Shown: positions 41,069 through 49,683 of the stretch, piece after piece
Numbering within the stretch: position 1 is the first letter of the stretch
Layout of the letters: each line of letters begins with the position of its first letter
Assembly: GCF_900103175.1 (NCBI RefSeq)
Contig: NZ_FNLF01000002.1
Location: 2,680,136 to 2,744,135 of the forward strand
Reading direction: 5' to 3'
DNA: 64,000 nt
From: Tsukamurella pulmonis
GTDB taxonomy: Bacteria; Actinomycetota; Actinomycetes; Mycobacteriales; Mycobacteriaceae
Notes under the pieces: generated by a model
What the model was told of the DNA's origin: nothing
Databases searched by the model: none
The model's input: only the letters and a program-made list of their open reading frames with translations
Program-made: the position numbers and the translations under genes

Positions 41069-41097
41069 AAGTTACGCACCGTGGAACGGAAGGGCAA
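41069..41097 (-). promoter_or_regulatory. Possible fourth rRNA promoter (P-d)
   Basis: -35 TTGCCC (41097-41092), 17-nt spacer, -10 TAACTT (41074-41069). It lies closest to tyrS and is weaker than the others. The 800-bp stretch 40447-41250 holds only these promoters, the leader and the tyrS terminator; no gene is seen. Confidence 0.4.
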
Positions 41098-41192
41098 ATC
41101 CGCAGGTCAGCGCGTAACGCGATGTTCATCTATGCAGGTCAGGCGATCGCGTCTATCAGAATGCCGCCGAAACCCGTTCGTGTGATCCACAG

Positions 41193-41234
41193 CACTGAGG
41201 CCGTCCCGCGCACAGGTGCGGGACGGCCTCAGTG
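41193..41234 (-). terminator. tyrS terminator
   Basis: A perfect 17-bp stem (41193-41209 with 41218-41234; CACTGAGGCCGTCCCGC) and an 8-nt loop, 16 bp past the tyrS stop. There is no U-run, as is common in this phylum. Confidence 0.8.
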
Positions 41235-41250
41235 GTCATGACCAGGAACT

Positions 41251-42519
41251 TCAGACGAATCGAGCTCCGGCGAAGTTCTTCTTGCCGCGTCGCAGGACCA
41301 GCCACCGTCCGTGCAGGAGGTCCTCGGCAGCCGGCTCCCACTCCTCGGATTCCACCTTCACGTTGTTCGCGTAGGCACCGCCCTCCTTGACCGCACGCCG
41401 GGCGGCGCCCTTCGACTCGCTCAGTCCCGAGGCCACCAACAGGTCGACGATCGTGCGCGGCTCCCCCGCCGCCACGTCGACGACCGAGGCCTCGGTCAGG
41501 GCCGCCGCCAGCGTCTGCTCCGGCAGCTCCGCCAACTCGCCACGTCCGAAGAGTGCCTGCGCAGCCAGCTCCGCGGCGCGCGTGTGCTCCTCGCCGTGCA
41601 CGAGGGTCGTCATCTCGGCGGCGAGCCGCTTCTGCGCGGTGCGCTTGTGCGGCGCCTCGGCCGTCTCGCGCTCGAGCTCGGCGATCTCCTCCTGTGTGAG
41701 GAAGGTGAACCACCGCAGGTAGCGGATGACGTCGGCGTCGGCCGTGTTCACGAAGTACTGGTACCAGGCGTACGGGCTCGTCTGCTCGGGATCGAGCCAG
41801 AGCGAACCGCCACCGGTGGACTTGCCGAACTTCTTGCCGTCGGACGAGGTCACCAGCTGCGTGGTCAGCGCATGCACCTGGCGGCCGTCGATCTTCCGGT
41901 TCAGGTCGACCCCCGCGACGATGTTGCCCCACTGGTCGGAGCCGCCGATCTGCAGCGCGGTGTCGTAGCGCCGCGCGAGCTCGACGTAGTCGTAGGCCTG
42001 CAGCAGCATGTAGCTGAACTCGGTGTAGCTGATCCCGTCGGACTCGAGGCGCCGCTTGACCGTGTCGCGCGCGAGCATGACGTTGATGGAGAAGTGCTTG
42101 CCCACATCGCGGAGGAAGGTGGGCACGTTCATCGCGCCGTGCCAGTCCAGGTTGTTGACCAGGATGGCTGCGTTGTCGCCGTCGAAGGAGACGAAGCGCC
42201 GGAGCTGATCGTCGATCTTGGCCGCCCACTCGGCGACCGTGTCCACCGAGTTCATGACGCGCTCGCCCACGTCACGCGGATCGCCCACCTGGCCGGTCGC
42301 GCCACCGCCGAGGACGATCGGGCGGTGGCCCGCCTCCTGGAACCGGCGCAGGGTCAACAGTTGGACCAGGTGGCCGGCGTGCAGCGACGACGCCGTCGGG
42401 TCGAACCCGGCGTAGAGGGTGACCGGCCCCGCGGCGAGGCGCTCACGCAGCGCGTCGATGTCGGTGGACTGCGCGATCAGGCCGCGCCAGGACAGTTCCT
42501 CGAGGATGTCAGTGCTCAC
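41251..42519 (-). CDS. tyrS: Tyrosyl-tRNA synthetase
   Basis: 422 aa. Class I synthetase: [16 protein letters not shown] with the HIGH-like motif HAGH (about 46-49), GGSDQWGNI and KKFGKS (KMSKS equivalent). A C-terminal S4 domain ([20 protein letters not shown]) binds the tRNA. GTG start at 42519; the frame is open further up but without conservation. It is the gene next to the rRNA operon and ends in a strong terminator. Confidence 0.96.
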   Translation of the reverse strand: MSTDILEELSWRGLIAQSTDIDALRERLAAGPVTLYAGFDPTASSLHAGHLVQLLTLRRFQEAGHRPIVLGGGATGQVGDPRDVGERVMNSVDTVAEWAAKIDDQLRRFVSFDGDNAAILVNNLDWHGAMNVPTFLRDVGKHFSINVMLARDTVKRRLESDGISYTEFSYMLLQAYDYVELARRYDTALQIGGSDQWGNIVAGVDLNRKIDGRQVHALTTQLVTSSDGKKFGKSTGGGSLWLDPEQTSPYAWYQYFVNTADADVIRYLRWFTFLTQEEIAELERETAEAPHKRTAQKRLAAEMTTLVHGEEHTRAAELAAQALFGRGELAELPEQTLAAALTEASVVDVAAGEPRTIVDLLVASGLSESKGAARRAVKEGGAYANNVKVESEEWEPAAEDLLHGRWLVLRRGKKNFAGARFV

Positions 42520-42545
42520 CCGACCATTGTGAACGAGCCGGTCCG

Positions 42546-43130
42546 TCAGCGGCTCACCGACGGGTGCCCTTCCAGCCACAGGCGCCACGGCAGGTCGACC
42601 GCCTTGCTGATCCCGATCCGCGGTCCGACGGCGACCGGGCCCCGTCGGGCGGCGATCTCCAGCCCCACCTCGGACGCTCCGCCGAGCACGTCGATCCCCT
42701 TGTCGGCGACCGTGATCCCGAGCGCCTGCCCGAGCCGACCGGGGCCGGCGGCGAGCCGGGCATCGGGATCGCGGACGGCGCGCCGCTCCCGTACCAGGTC
42801 GATCCCCGACTCGATCGCCGCGGCGCGCAGCAGGACGCCGGCGCCCTCGCCGTCCGGCCCCGCCGTGATGTTGACGCACTGGTGGATGCCGTACGAGAGA
42901 TACACGTACAGGTGCCCGGCGGGCCCGAACATCACCTCGTTACGAGGCGTTGGCCCGGGATAGGTGTGCGCGGCGGGGTCCGGCCACGGGCCGTCCTCGG
43001 GCGATCCGTAGGCCTCCACCTCGACGACGCGCGCGCGCACCGCGCCGACCGTCAGCACCGAACCGAGGACCAGTCGGGCGGCCACGAGCGGGTGCTCGGA
43101 CAGGCGCCGACGCGCCTCGTCCGGTATCAC
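42546..43130 (-). CDS. mpg: 3-methyladenine DNA glycosylase (Mpg/AAG family)
   Basis: 194 aa. Removes alkylated purines from [18 protein letters not shown] carries the catalytic Glu; [29 protein letters not shown] and [17 protein letters not shown] match the AAG fold. In M. tuberculosis the order is also mpg then tyrS (Rv1688, Rv1689). It overlaps the Trm112-like gene by 4 bp. Confidence 0.95.
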   Translation of the reverse strand: MIPDEARRRLSEHPLVAARLVLGSVLTVGAVRARVVEVEAYGSPEDGPWPDPAAHTYPGPTPRNEVMFGPAGHLYVYLSYGIHQCVNITAGPDGEGAGVLLRAAAIESGIDLVRERRAVRDPDARLAAGPGRLGQALGITVADKGIDVLGGASEVGLEIAARRGPVAVGPRIGISKAVDLPWRLWLEGHPSVSR

Positions 43131-43333
43131 TCCGCCGCGCGGGCCAGGATCGACTCGTGCTCGGCGTCGTCGACGTCGCGGGCCTCGCCGACCAGCAGGA
43201 CCGGCAGTCCGTCCTCGATCGGGTAGGCGCGGCGCAGACGCGGGTTGTAGAACAGCTCGTCCGGCACGTACAGCAGCGGCCCCTTGTCCTGCGGGCAGGC
43301 GAGGATCTTCAGCAGCGTCGCGTCGATGGCCAT
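43127..43333 (-). CDS. Trm112-family small protein
   Basis: 68 aa. LLKILACPQDKGPLLYVPDE, YNPRLRRAYPIEDGLPVLLV and a terminal acidic helix are typical of the bacterial Trm112/YcaR family. Eukaryotic Trm112 activates methyltransferases; the bacterial role is uncertain. Only one Cys remains, so a zinc site is unlikely. Confidence 0.9.
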   Translation of the reverse strand: MAIDATLLKILACPQDKGPLLYVPDELFYNPRLRRAYPIEDGLPVLLVGEARDVDDAEHESILARAAE

Positions 43334-43342
43334 GGCGTCATG

Positions 43343-44416
43343 CTACCCAGCGGGCAGCCACACCGGCTTGACCGCGGTGCCCTCGCGGGCCGCGGCCCAC
43401 GCCTCGTCGAAATCGGTGAAGGTACTCACCAGCCGGTCCACGGGCAGCCGCCCCTCGACGGCCGCGGCGGCAAGCTCCGGGAGGAACTCCGACGGTTCCG
43501 AATCCCCCTCGATGACGCCGATCACCCGCAACCCGCGGGCCATGATGAGCATGACCGGCAGCTCCGCCGCCGGTGCGCCGAGCCCGACGACCGCGAGCGT
43601 GCCGCGGGCACGCAGCGCCAGGACCGCCTGCCCGAGGACGTCGGCGCGGGCCGTGGTGTCGACCGCGGCGTGCGCGCCGCCGCCGGTCGCCTCGAGCACC
43701 TGCTGCGCCGCCTGCGGTCCGGCCTCCACCGCGTGCGTGGCCCCCAGTTCCAGCGCGAGTGCGCGACGGTCCTCCCGCGGATCGACGGCGACGATCGTCG
43801 TCGCACCGGCCAGCTTCGCCCCCATCACGGCGGCGAGGCCGACGGCCCCGGTGCCGAAGACGACGACGGACTGACCCGACTGCACCTGCAGCGCGCGGGT
43901 GATCGTGCCGACGCCGGTCTGCACGCTGCAGCCCAGGGGCGCCGCCACCTCGAAGGGCAGGTCACCGATGCGGACGGTGTTGCGGTCGGTCGCGAGGGCG
44001 AGGCCGGCGAAGCTCGACTGCCCGAAGAAGCCGCCCGTCACGGCAGTCTCCCCGGCCCGGATTCCCGGGAGGCCCAGGTAGTTGCGAGTGATGGACTGCT
44101 CGCAGTAGCCGGGCGTCCCCGCGCCGCAGAACTCGCAGGCGCCGCAGCTGTCGAAGGTGAGGCAGACCCGGTCACCGACGGACAGGCCCTGCGCGTCGGG
44201 GCCGAGCGCCTCGACGACGCCGGCGCCCTCGTGGCCGAGGATGACGGGCAGTCCCTGCTCAGGCCACTGCGCGGCGAGGGTGAGGTCGGTGTGGCAGACG
44301 CCGACGGCGTGCACGCGTACCAGGACCTGGTTCCCGGACGGCGCGGGGACGTCGATCTCCAGCGGCGACGGTGCCGCCCCGGGCGCGGCGACGACCCGCG
44401 CGATCGTGCCGGTCAC
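43343..44416 (-). CDS. Zinc-dependent alcohol dehydrogenase
   Basis: 357 aa. Medium-chain dehydrogenase: catalytic zinc ligands in GVCHTDL and GHEGAG; four-Cys structural zinc loop CGACEFCGAGTPGYC; Rossmann motif FGTGAVGLAAVMGAK with Asp in VAVDPRED, favouring NAD. The sequence resembles aryl/benzyl-alcohol dehydrogenases. Its start overlaps the stop of the DUF4334 gene by 4 bp, so the two work together. The substrate is unknown. Confidence 0.92.
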   Translation of the reverse strand: MTGTIARVVAAPGAAPSPLEIDVPAPSGNQVLVRVHAVGVCHTDLTLAAQWPEQGLPVILGHEGAGVVEALGPDAQGLSVGDRVCLTFDSCGACEFCGAGTPGYCEQSITRNYLGLPGIRAGETAVTGGFFGQSSFAGLALATDRNTVRIGDLPFEVAAPLGCSVQTGVGTITRALQVQSGQSVVVFGTGAVGLAAVMGAKLAGATTIVAVDPREDRRALALELGATHAVEAGPQAAQQVLEATGGGAHAAVDTTARADVLGQAVLALRARGTLAVVGLGAPAAELPVMLIMARGLRVIGVIEGDSEPSEFLPELAAAAVEGRLPVDRLVSTFTDFDEAWAAAREGTAVKPVWLPAG

Positions 44417-44904
44417 CGGTCCGCCAGACAGCCACCGGCCGCCGCGGGTCGGGCGTCGCGCTCAAGATAGAAGTAGAAGTACGGCGGCGCGAGCTTCTTC
44501 CCGGTCATCACCCCCATGACGGTGTCGTCGTCGACCTTCGCGAAGTGGTCGATCACCGGTTGACCGTCGTAGACCATCGATGCGGTCACGGTGCCCTCGA
44601 ACTCGATCAGGCGCAGCGTCGCCTCGCCCTTGCCGAGCGCGACGTTGGAGAACTTCTCGCCGTTCTCGTCGAGGCAGACCAGCGGCTGCACGTCGTTCGC
44701 GGAGTGGAAGCTCTTGCCGTACCACCGAGCCCGGCCGAGGGAGCCGTCCATCGGGTGACCCGACGGCAGCTCGCCGCCGCGCCAGTCGCCGAGGAGGAAG
44801 TCGGTCGAGACCGGCTCGAGCTGCGCGAACAGCCCGGCCAGCTCAGCGGGTTCGGAACGGCGCGGCTCGTCGATGAGCCCGCGGACGGTGCGCTCTGCGG
44901 TCAT
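44413..44904 (-). CDS. GXWXG/DUF4334 protein
   Basis: 163 aa. N-terminal GXWXG domain (LLGDWRGGELPSGHP) and C-terminal DUF4334 (LRLIEFEGTVTASMVYDGQP, then DDTVMGVMTGK and PPYFYFYLER). The family is small, ligand-binding by its look, and often sits beside dehydrogenases. Coupled by 4-bp overlap to the alcohol dehydrogenase. A TAACAT -10 ends 6 nt before the ATG, so the message is likely leaderless. Confidence 0.88.
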   Translation of the reverse strand: MTAERTVRGLIDEPRRSEPAELAGLFAQLEPVSTDFLLGDWRGGELPSGHPMDGSLGRARWYGKSFHSANDVQPLVCLDENGEKFSNVALGKGEATLRLIEFEGTVTASMVYDGQPVIDHFAKVDDDTVMGVMTGKKLAPPYFYFYLERDARPAAAGGCLADR

Positions 44905-44947
44905 GCCGCGATGTTATCGGATGTTCTCCGTCGCACGACCGGAAACG

Positions 44948-44959
44948 GGAACCTGTTCC
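44948..44959. promoter_or_regulatory. 12-bp palindrome in the divergent promoter region
   Basis: GGAACCTGTTCC is a perfect palindrome between the DUF4334-adh operon and the divergent SDR gene (start 45079). It is a candidate operator for a dimeric regulator acting on one or both units. Confidence 0.3.
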
Positions 44960-45078
44960 AGGTCGCGGCACGGCGATGGACGGCGCCAGGACTGGCTCCC
45001 CGGCACAAGGGGCGCCGTCGGATTCCGTGGCTCGAGGACGAGGACCGATCACGCTCGACGGGCCTAGCGTCGTCACCC

Positions 45079-45870
45079 ATGACATCCATCGCAGTAGTGA
45101 CCGGAGCGGGCCGTGGCATCGGCCTCCGATTCGCCCACCGCCTCGCCGACCAGGGGCATCGCGTGATTCTCACCGACATCGACGGCGACGCCGCGGCCCG
45201 GGCCGCCGCCGAGGTCGGCCGCGACGCCGTGGGCATCGCCCAGGACGTGCGCGATCTCGACTCGCACCGCCGGGTCGCCGAACAGGCGCAGGAGCTGGGG
45301 CGCCTGGCAGTCTGGGTCAACAACGCCGGAATCCTCATCGCGGGCGACTGCTGGACCCACGAGGACGACCAGTTGACGGGGATCCTCGACGTGAATCTGC
45401 GTGGTCCGATCGGCGGCTCGATCGCGGCCGTCGACGCGATGGGCGCGCAGGGCGGGGCCATCCTCAACGTCGCCTCGATCTCGGCGCTGACCCCCGTCCC
45501 GGGCCTGGCCCTCTACGCCGCCACGAAGGCGGCGGTGCTCTCCTTCACCACGTCGCTCGAGGGCGATCTGCGGCACGCGGGGCTCCCGATCCGGGCCCGG
45601 GCGCTGTGCCCCGACGTCGTGAGCACCGCGATGGTGACCGACCGCAGCAAGGACCCGGGCGCCGCCATGCTGTTCTCGGGCCCCAAGCCGCTCGACGCGG
45701 ACGGTGTCGCCGCCGCCGGCCTCGACCTCCTCGACTCGCGGCAGGTGTTCCGTGTGGTCCCGCGCTGGCGGGGTGCGGTCGTGCGGTCCGCCGACGCGGC
45801 ACCGTCGCTGGGCCTGAAGATCCTGGCCGCGATGCGCCGGATCGGCGACCTCCGCCAGCGCGCCGGCTGA
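45079..45870 (+). CDS. Short-chain dehydrogenase/reductase
   Basis: 263 aa. Cofactor motif VTGAGRGIG, Asp in LTDIDGD favouring NAD, NNAG, Ser in VASIS, and YAATK catalytic pair. Classical SDR of uncertain substrate; a C-terminal tail (RVVPRWRGAVVRSADA) is like oxidoreductases acting on lipid or terpenoid alcohols. TAGCGT (-10-like) ends 8 nt before the ATG. It is divergent from the DUF4334-adh operon and convergent with the PucR gene. Confidence 0.88.
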   Translation: MTSIAVVTGAGRGIGLRFAHRLADQGHRVILTDIDGDAAARAAAEVGRDAVGIAQDVRDLDSHRRVAEQAQELGRLAVWVNNAGILIAGDCWTHEDDQLTGILDVNLRGPIGGSIAAVDAMGAQGGAILNVASISALTPVPGLALYAATKAAVLSFTTSLEGDLRHAGLPIRARALCPDVVSTAMVTDRSKDPGAAMLFSGPKPLDADGVAAAGLDLLDSRQVFRVVPRWRGAVVRSADAAPSLGLKILAAMRRIGDLRQRAG

Positions 45871-45887
45871 CGCTCCGGGGACACCGA

Positions 45888-47165
45888 TCAGCGCAGCACC
45901 GCGCTCCCCAACCAGCGGCAGGCGTGCAGCGCCAGCTCCAGTTCGAAGCGATCCGCATCGATCGGGCGTCCGCGCGCCTCCGCCGCCCGGTCGACACGGT
46001 ATTTCACCGTGTTCTTGTGAATGCGCAGGCGACGCCCGGTGGACAGGTAGCTACCGCCCTCGCCGAGGAAGACCAGCAGGGTCTCGCGGAGGCGCGCCGC
46101 GTTCTCGTCGTCGACGGCGAGCGCCCCCAGGGCCGCCGCGACCAGCTCCCGTCCGACCTCGACGTCCGCGGCCACCAGCGCCGCGGCGCGCACCCCCTCC
46201 GCCCCGTACGCCGTGACGGGGTGCGCGCGTTCGTCGGCGATCACGGCCACCTCGCGGGCGCGGAGTGCCTGCCTGTGGGTGGTCCGAAACCCCTCCGGCC
46301 CCGACGCCGACGTGCCGATGGCGACCCGCAGATCGGGGCCCGCCCCCGTCACGACGCCGCGGATGTCGTCGACCGCCGGCTCACCCGCCTCCCCCGGCAC
46401 GGCGATCCAGGCCCAGGCCAGCGAACCGTCGTGCGGGATGAACAGCGGCGGCTCCCCCGACCTCGCGACGCGGGCGACCGCCCCCGCCAACGACTCCAGG
46501 TCCCGTAGCGCGCCGGCCGTCTCCGCGCCGGCGGCGTTCCACAGCACCAGCCCCAGGTGTCGGCGGCGCAGGCGGTAGCGCAGCGCCGTCTCGGCGACCG
46601 TCACCCCGACGTCCTCGCCGTCGAGGACCCTCGCCAGCATCGCCGAGCGCACGGAGTTGCGGTTGGCGAGCCAGCGCTCCCGCTCGGCCTCGTACTCCGT
46701 CACCACCTGCTGGGCGACGCGATCGACGTACCGGAACGCCTCCTCGTGCAGCATCTGCGCGGCCAGGTACGCGACCTCGGCGTCGCCCGCCTGCCGGTCG
46801 ACCTCCGCGAAGCCGAGCTCGACGATGCCGCGCTGGCCGAGCCGGTACGCCCGCAGCAGCGCGTTCGACGATGTGCCGCGTTGCGCCAACCGGCGCGCGT
46901 AGGCCAGCGCCGCGGTGGGCGGCGCGATCTCCTCCACGGGGATCGCGTGCTGAGCGAAGTGCAGGAACGTCTCGATGTTGCTCTCGGTACTGGCCCGCAG
47001 GAGCTCCAGGAGCGCCGGATCGCCGCGCAACTCCGGGATGCCCGCGGCGAGCTGCTGGTGCACGGCGTCCGAGAGCGGGCCACGTGTCTCGTTCATCGCG
47101 CGGGCCGCAGCCGCCATGCACTCGCGCGCCCGCTCGCGCGCCGCCGGCTCGTTTCGCACCGCCAT
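45888..47165 (-). CDS. PucR-type transcriptional regulator
   Basis: 425 aa. The C-terminal PucR HTH reads TGRRLRIHKNTVKYRVDRA, followed by RFELELALHACR. The N-terminal half is a helical sensor region typical of actinobacterial CdaR/PucR regulators (AYRLGQRGIVELGFAEVDRQ), and the middle is GGDEF-like. The ATG at 47165 has AAAGGTGAG upstream. It is divergent from an SDR gene, which it probably controls. Confidence 0.88.
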   Translation of the reverse strand: MAVRNEPAARERARECMAAAARAMNETRGPLSDAVHQQLAAGIPELRGDPALLELLRASTESNIETFLHFAQHAIPVEEIAPPTAALAYARRLAQRGTSSNALLRAYRLGQRGIVELGFAEVDRQAGDAEVAYLAAQMLHEEAFRYVDRVAQQVVTEYEAERERWLANRNSVRSAMLARVLDGEDVGVTVAETALRYRLRRRHLGLVLWNAAGAETAGALRDLESLAGAVARVARSGEPPLFIPHDGSLAWAWIAVPGEAGEPAVDDIRGVVTGAGPDLRVAIGTSASGPEGFRTTHRQALRAREVAVIADERAHPVTAYGAEGVRAAALVAADVEVGRELVAAALGALAVDDENAARLRETLLVFLGEGGSYLSTGRRLRIHKNTVKYRVDRAAEARGRPIDADRFELELALHACRWLGSAVLR

Positions 47166-47177
47166 CACCTCACCTTT

Positions 47178-47190
47178 GGTCTCCGAGACC
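47178..47190. promoter_or_regulatory. Palindrome in the PucR-SDR divergent region
   Basis: GGTCTCCGAGACC is a perfect palindrome with a central C, 13 bp before the PucR-gene start. It is a candidate operator for autoregulation. Confidence 0.3.
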
Positions 47191-47330
47191 GGAATTCTCA
47201 CTGCCGAGCGGGAGAAAGAACCAAACCATCGCGCCATGTTCGTGCGCTGGACACAGTGATTCCTACCACACGCACTCCTACCGTCAGGACGACATCGACG
47301 AATACCGACCATCACGGGAGGACACACACC

Positions 47331-48101
47331 ATGACCGAGGATTTCCAGGGCAGGACCGCGATCGTCACCGGCGCCGCACGCGGGATCGGATTCGCCATTG
47401 CGCGCCGACTGAGCGAGGGCGGCGCGACGGTCGTGGTCTCGGACATCGACGAGGCCGGCGCCGTGGCGGCCGCCGCACAGCTCCCGGGCGCGCACGCCGT
47501 CGCATGCGACGTCCGCGACGAGGACCAGGTGCGCACGCTGGTGGAACGCACCGTCGCCGACCACGGCGGCCTGCACGTCATGGTGCCCAACGCGGGCATC
47601 GCCTCCGTCGCACCGCTGCTGCAGATGGACCTCGCGGAGTGGCGCAAGGTCATGTCCATCAACCTCGACGGCGTCTTCCTGTCGATGCGCTACGCCGCGC
47701 CGGCGATCATCGCGAGCGGCGGCGGCACGATCGTCAACGTCGCGTCCGTCACCGCAACGGCGGGCACCCCGCTCGTCGGGCACTACGGCGCGGCGAAGGC
47801 CGCAGTGGTGAACCTGACCAAGACCGCAGCGACGGAGCTGCGCGCACACGGCGTACGCGTGAACGCAGTGCTGCCGGGGTTCGTGGCGACCGCGCTCGTC
47901 ACCCACCAGTCGGCGGCGTTCGAGGCCGCACTCGGGATGCCTTCCGGCGGATTCGACGCGCTCATCGAGCAGAAGCAGGGCCGCTGGGGCACGGAGGACG
48001 AGGTGGCGCGGGCCGTCGCCTTCCTCGCGAGCGACGAGTCGACGTTCTGCAACGGCAGCGGACTGGTGCTCGACGGCGGCCTGGACGCCGGACTGTTCTG
48101 A
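47331..48101 (+). CDS. Short-chain dehydrogenase/reductase
   Basis: 256 aa. TGAARGIGFAIA cofactor loop, Asp in VVSDIDEAG, a variant PNAG in place of NNAG, VASVT and the catalytic HYGAAK (Tyr-x-x-x-Lys). Its end (FCNGSGLVLDGGLDAG) is that of classical SDRs such as acetoin/3-hydroxyacyl reductases. GGGAGGA lies 8 nt upstream of the ATG. Probably regulated by the divergent PucR protein. Confidence 0.9.
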   Translation: MTEDFQGRTAIVTGAARGIGFAIARRLSEGGATVVVSDIDEAGAVAAAAQLPGAHAVACDVRDEDQVRTLVERTVADHGGLHVMVPNAGIASVAPLLQMDLAEWRKVMSINLDGVFLSMRYAAPAIIASGGGTIVNVASVTATAGTPLVGHYGAAKAAVVNLTKTAATELRAHGVRVNAVLPGFVATALVTHQSAAFEAALGMPSGGFDALIEQKQGRWGTEDEVARAVAFLASDESTFCNGSGLVLDGGLDAGLF

Positions 48102-48120
48102 CACCGCACCGCTCCGGGGG

Positions 48121-48181
48121 TTGACCGCGCGGCGCATCCCGACGCATAATTCACTGACCGATGAATTCATCGAACAGTGAA
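48121..48181 (+). promoter_or_regulatory. Promoter with 32-bp palindromic operator for the ABC-TetR operon
   Basis: -35 TTGACC (48121-48126), 18-nt spacer, -10 CATAAT (48145-48150). Just after it, TTCACTG (48150-48156) and CAGTGAA (48175-48181) flank CGATGAATTCATCG (48159-48172), all in one palindrome with only the AC/AA steps unmatched. This is the size expected for a TetR dimer-of-dimers site, and the operon's third gene encodes a TetR protein. Confidence 0.7.
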
Positions 48182-48196
48182 TTACCAGGAGGCGCC

Positions 48197-48928
48197 ATGA
48201 ACAGCGCGATCACCCTCGCCGGCCTCACCGTGGTGCGGTCGAGTACCACGGTCCTCGACCGCCTGGACGCCGAGATCCCCGCCGGGGCCATCACGGGACT
48301 GCTCGGCCCGTCGGGCTCCGGGAAGACGACGCTCATGCGGGTGATCGTCGGGGCGCAGCGGATCACCCGCGGGAGCGCGACGGTCCTCGGCCGCCCCGCC
48401 GGCAGCGCGGATCTGCGGGCTCGTGTCGGCTACACGACGCAGTCCCCCGCGGTCTACGGCGACCTGACCGTGGCGCAGAACGTCGAGTACTTCGGCGCGC
48501 TGTACCCGGCCCGGCGCGCGTCGGCGCAGGCCGACGTCGCCGAGGCGATCGCGGCCGTCGGGCTCGGCGACTTCGCGGACCGGCGCGCGGAAGCGCTCTC
48601 GGGTGGGCAGCGCTCCCGCGTGAGCATCGCGTGCGCGCTGGTCGCCCACCCCGAGCTCCTCATCCTCGACGAGCCCACCGTCGGCCTCGACCCGCTGCTG
48701 CGCGCCGAGCTGTGGGAGCGGTTCAGCGCGATGGCGGCGGCCGGCACCACCCTGCTCGTCTCGAGCCACGTCCTGGACGAGGCTGCGCACTGCTCGCGGT
48801 TGCTCCTGCTCCGCGAGGGGCGCCTCGTCGCCGCGCTCACACCGCCGGAACTGCTCTCCCGCACCGGCGCCCCCACTCTCGACGAGGCCTTCCTGACGCT
48901 CGTCCGTGCGCAGGAGGCCACGGCATGA
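48197..48928 (+). CDS. ABC transporter ATP-binding protein
   Basis: 243 aa. Walker A GPSGSGKTT, Q-loop YTTQSP, signature LSGGQRSR, Walker B LLILDEPTVGLDP, and switch His in SSHVLDEA. Drug/antibiotic-exporter subfamily. The ATG at 48197 has AGGAGG 6 nt upstream, so it is chosen over an ATG at 48161 that lies within the operator. It overlaps the permease gene by 4 bp. Confidence 0.95.
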   Translation: MNSAITLAGLTVVRSSTTVLDRLDAEIPAGAITGLLGPSGSGKTTLMRVIVGAQRITRGSATVLGRPAGSADLRARVGYTTQSPAVYGDLTVAQNVEYFGALYPARRASAQADVAEAIAAVGLGDFADRRAEALSGGQRSRVSIACALVAHPELLILDEPTVGLDPLLRAELWERFSAMAAAGTTLLVSSHVLDEAAHCSRLLLLREGRLVAALTPPELLSRTGAPTLDEAFLTLVRAQEATA

Positions 48929-49683
48929 GCACCGTCCTGAATCCGAGCATCACCCGGGCGACCGCCGTCCGCGTACTCCGTCAGCTGCGCGCCGACCCGC
49001 GCACCGTCGCGATGGTCGTCGTGGTGCCGACGGCGCTGCTGACGCTCCTGTACTTCCTGTACCACGACTCCCCCGGCGGCCCGGCGCTGTTCAGCCGCAT
49101 CGCCCTGGTGCTGCTCGGGGTACTGCCGTTCGCCCTCATGTTCATCGTCACGTCGATCGCGATGCAGCGCGAGCGCTCCTCCGGGACGTTGGAGCGGTTG
49201 CTCACCACGCCGCTGGCCAAGGCGGATCTGCTGCTCGGCTACGCGGTCGCGTTCTCTCTGGCCGCCACCGTGCAGGCGGTGCTCGCCACCACCGTCGCGA
49301 CGTACCTGCTCGGCATGGAGACCGCCGGCAGCGTCTGGCTGGTCGTCCTCATCGCCGTCGTCGACGCCTGGCTCGGCGTCGCGCTGGGCCTGCTGTTCAG
49401 CGCCTTCGCCCGCACCGAGTTCCAGGCGGTGCAGTTCATGCCGATCGTGGTGGTGCCGCAGATCTTCCTGTGCGGCCTACTCGTCCCGCACGACGCCATG
49501 CCGGGCTGGCTGCAGGGCATCGCGGACGTACTGCCGATGACCTACGCGGTGCAGGCCCTGCAGGAGGTCGGCGCGCACGCCTCGCCGACGGGCACGATGT
49601 GGACCTCGCTCTCCGTGGTGGCGGGATTCGCCGTCACCGCGCTGGCCCTCGCGGCGGCCACACTGCCGCGGAAGGTCTCATGA
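48925..49683 (+). CDS. ABC-2 type permease
   Basis: 252 aa with six membrane segments, including VVVVPTALLTLLYFLY, ALVLLGVLPFALMFIV, VLATTVATYLL and FMPIVVVPQIFLCGLLV. The QRERSSGTLERLLTTP loop is the ABC-2 coupling signature. With the ATPase it forms an exporter of unknown substrate, perhaps a lipophilic drug or cell-envelope compound. It overlaps the TetR gene by 4 bp. Confidence 0.93.
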   Translation: MSTVLNPSITRATAVRVLRQLRADPRTVAMVVVVPTALLTLLYFLYHDSPGGPALFSRIALVLLGVLPFALMFIVTSIAMQRERSSGTLERLLTTPLAKADLLLGYAVAFSLAATVQAVLATTVATYLLGMETAGSVWLVVLIAVVDAWLGVALGLLFSAFARTEFQAVQFMPIVVVPQIFLCGLLVPHDAMPGWLQGIADVLPMTYAVQALQEVGAHASPTGTMWTSLSVVAGFAVTALALAAATLPRKVS

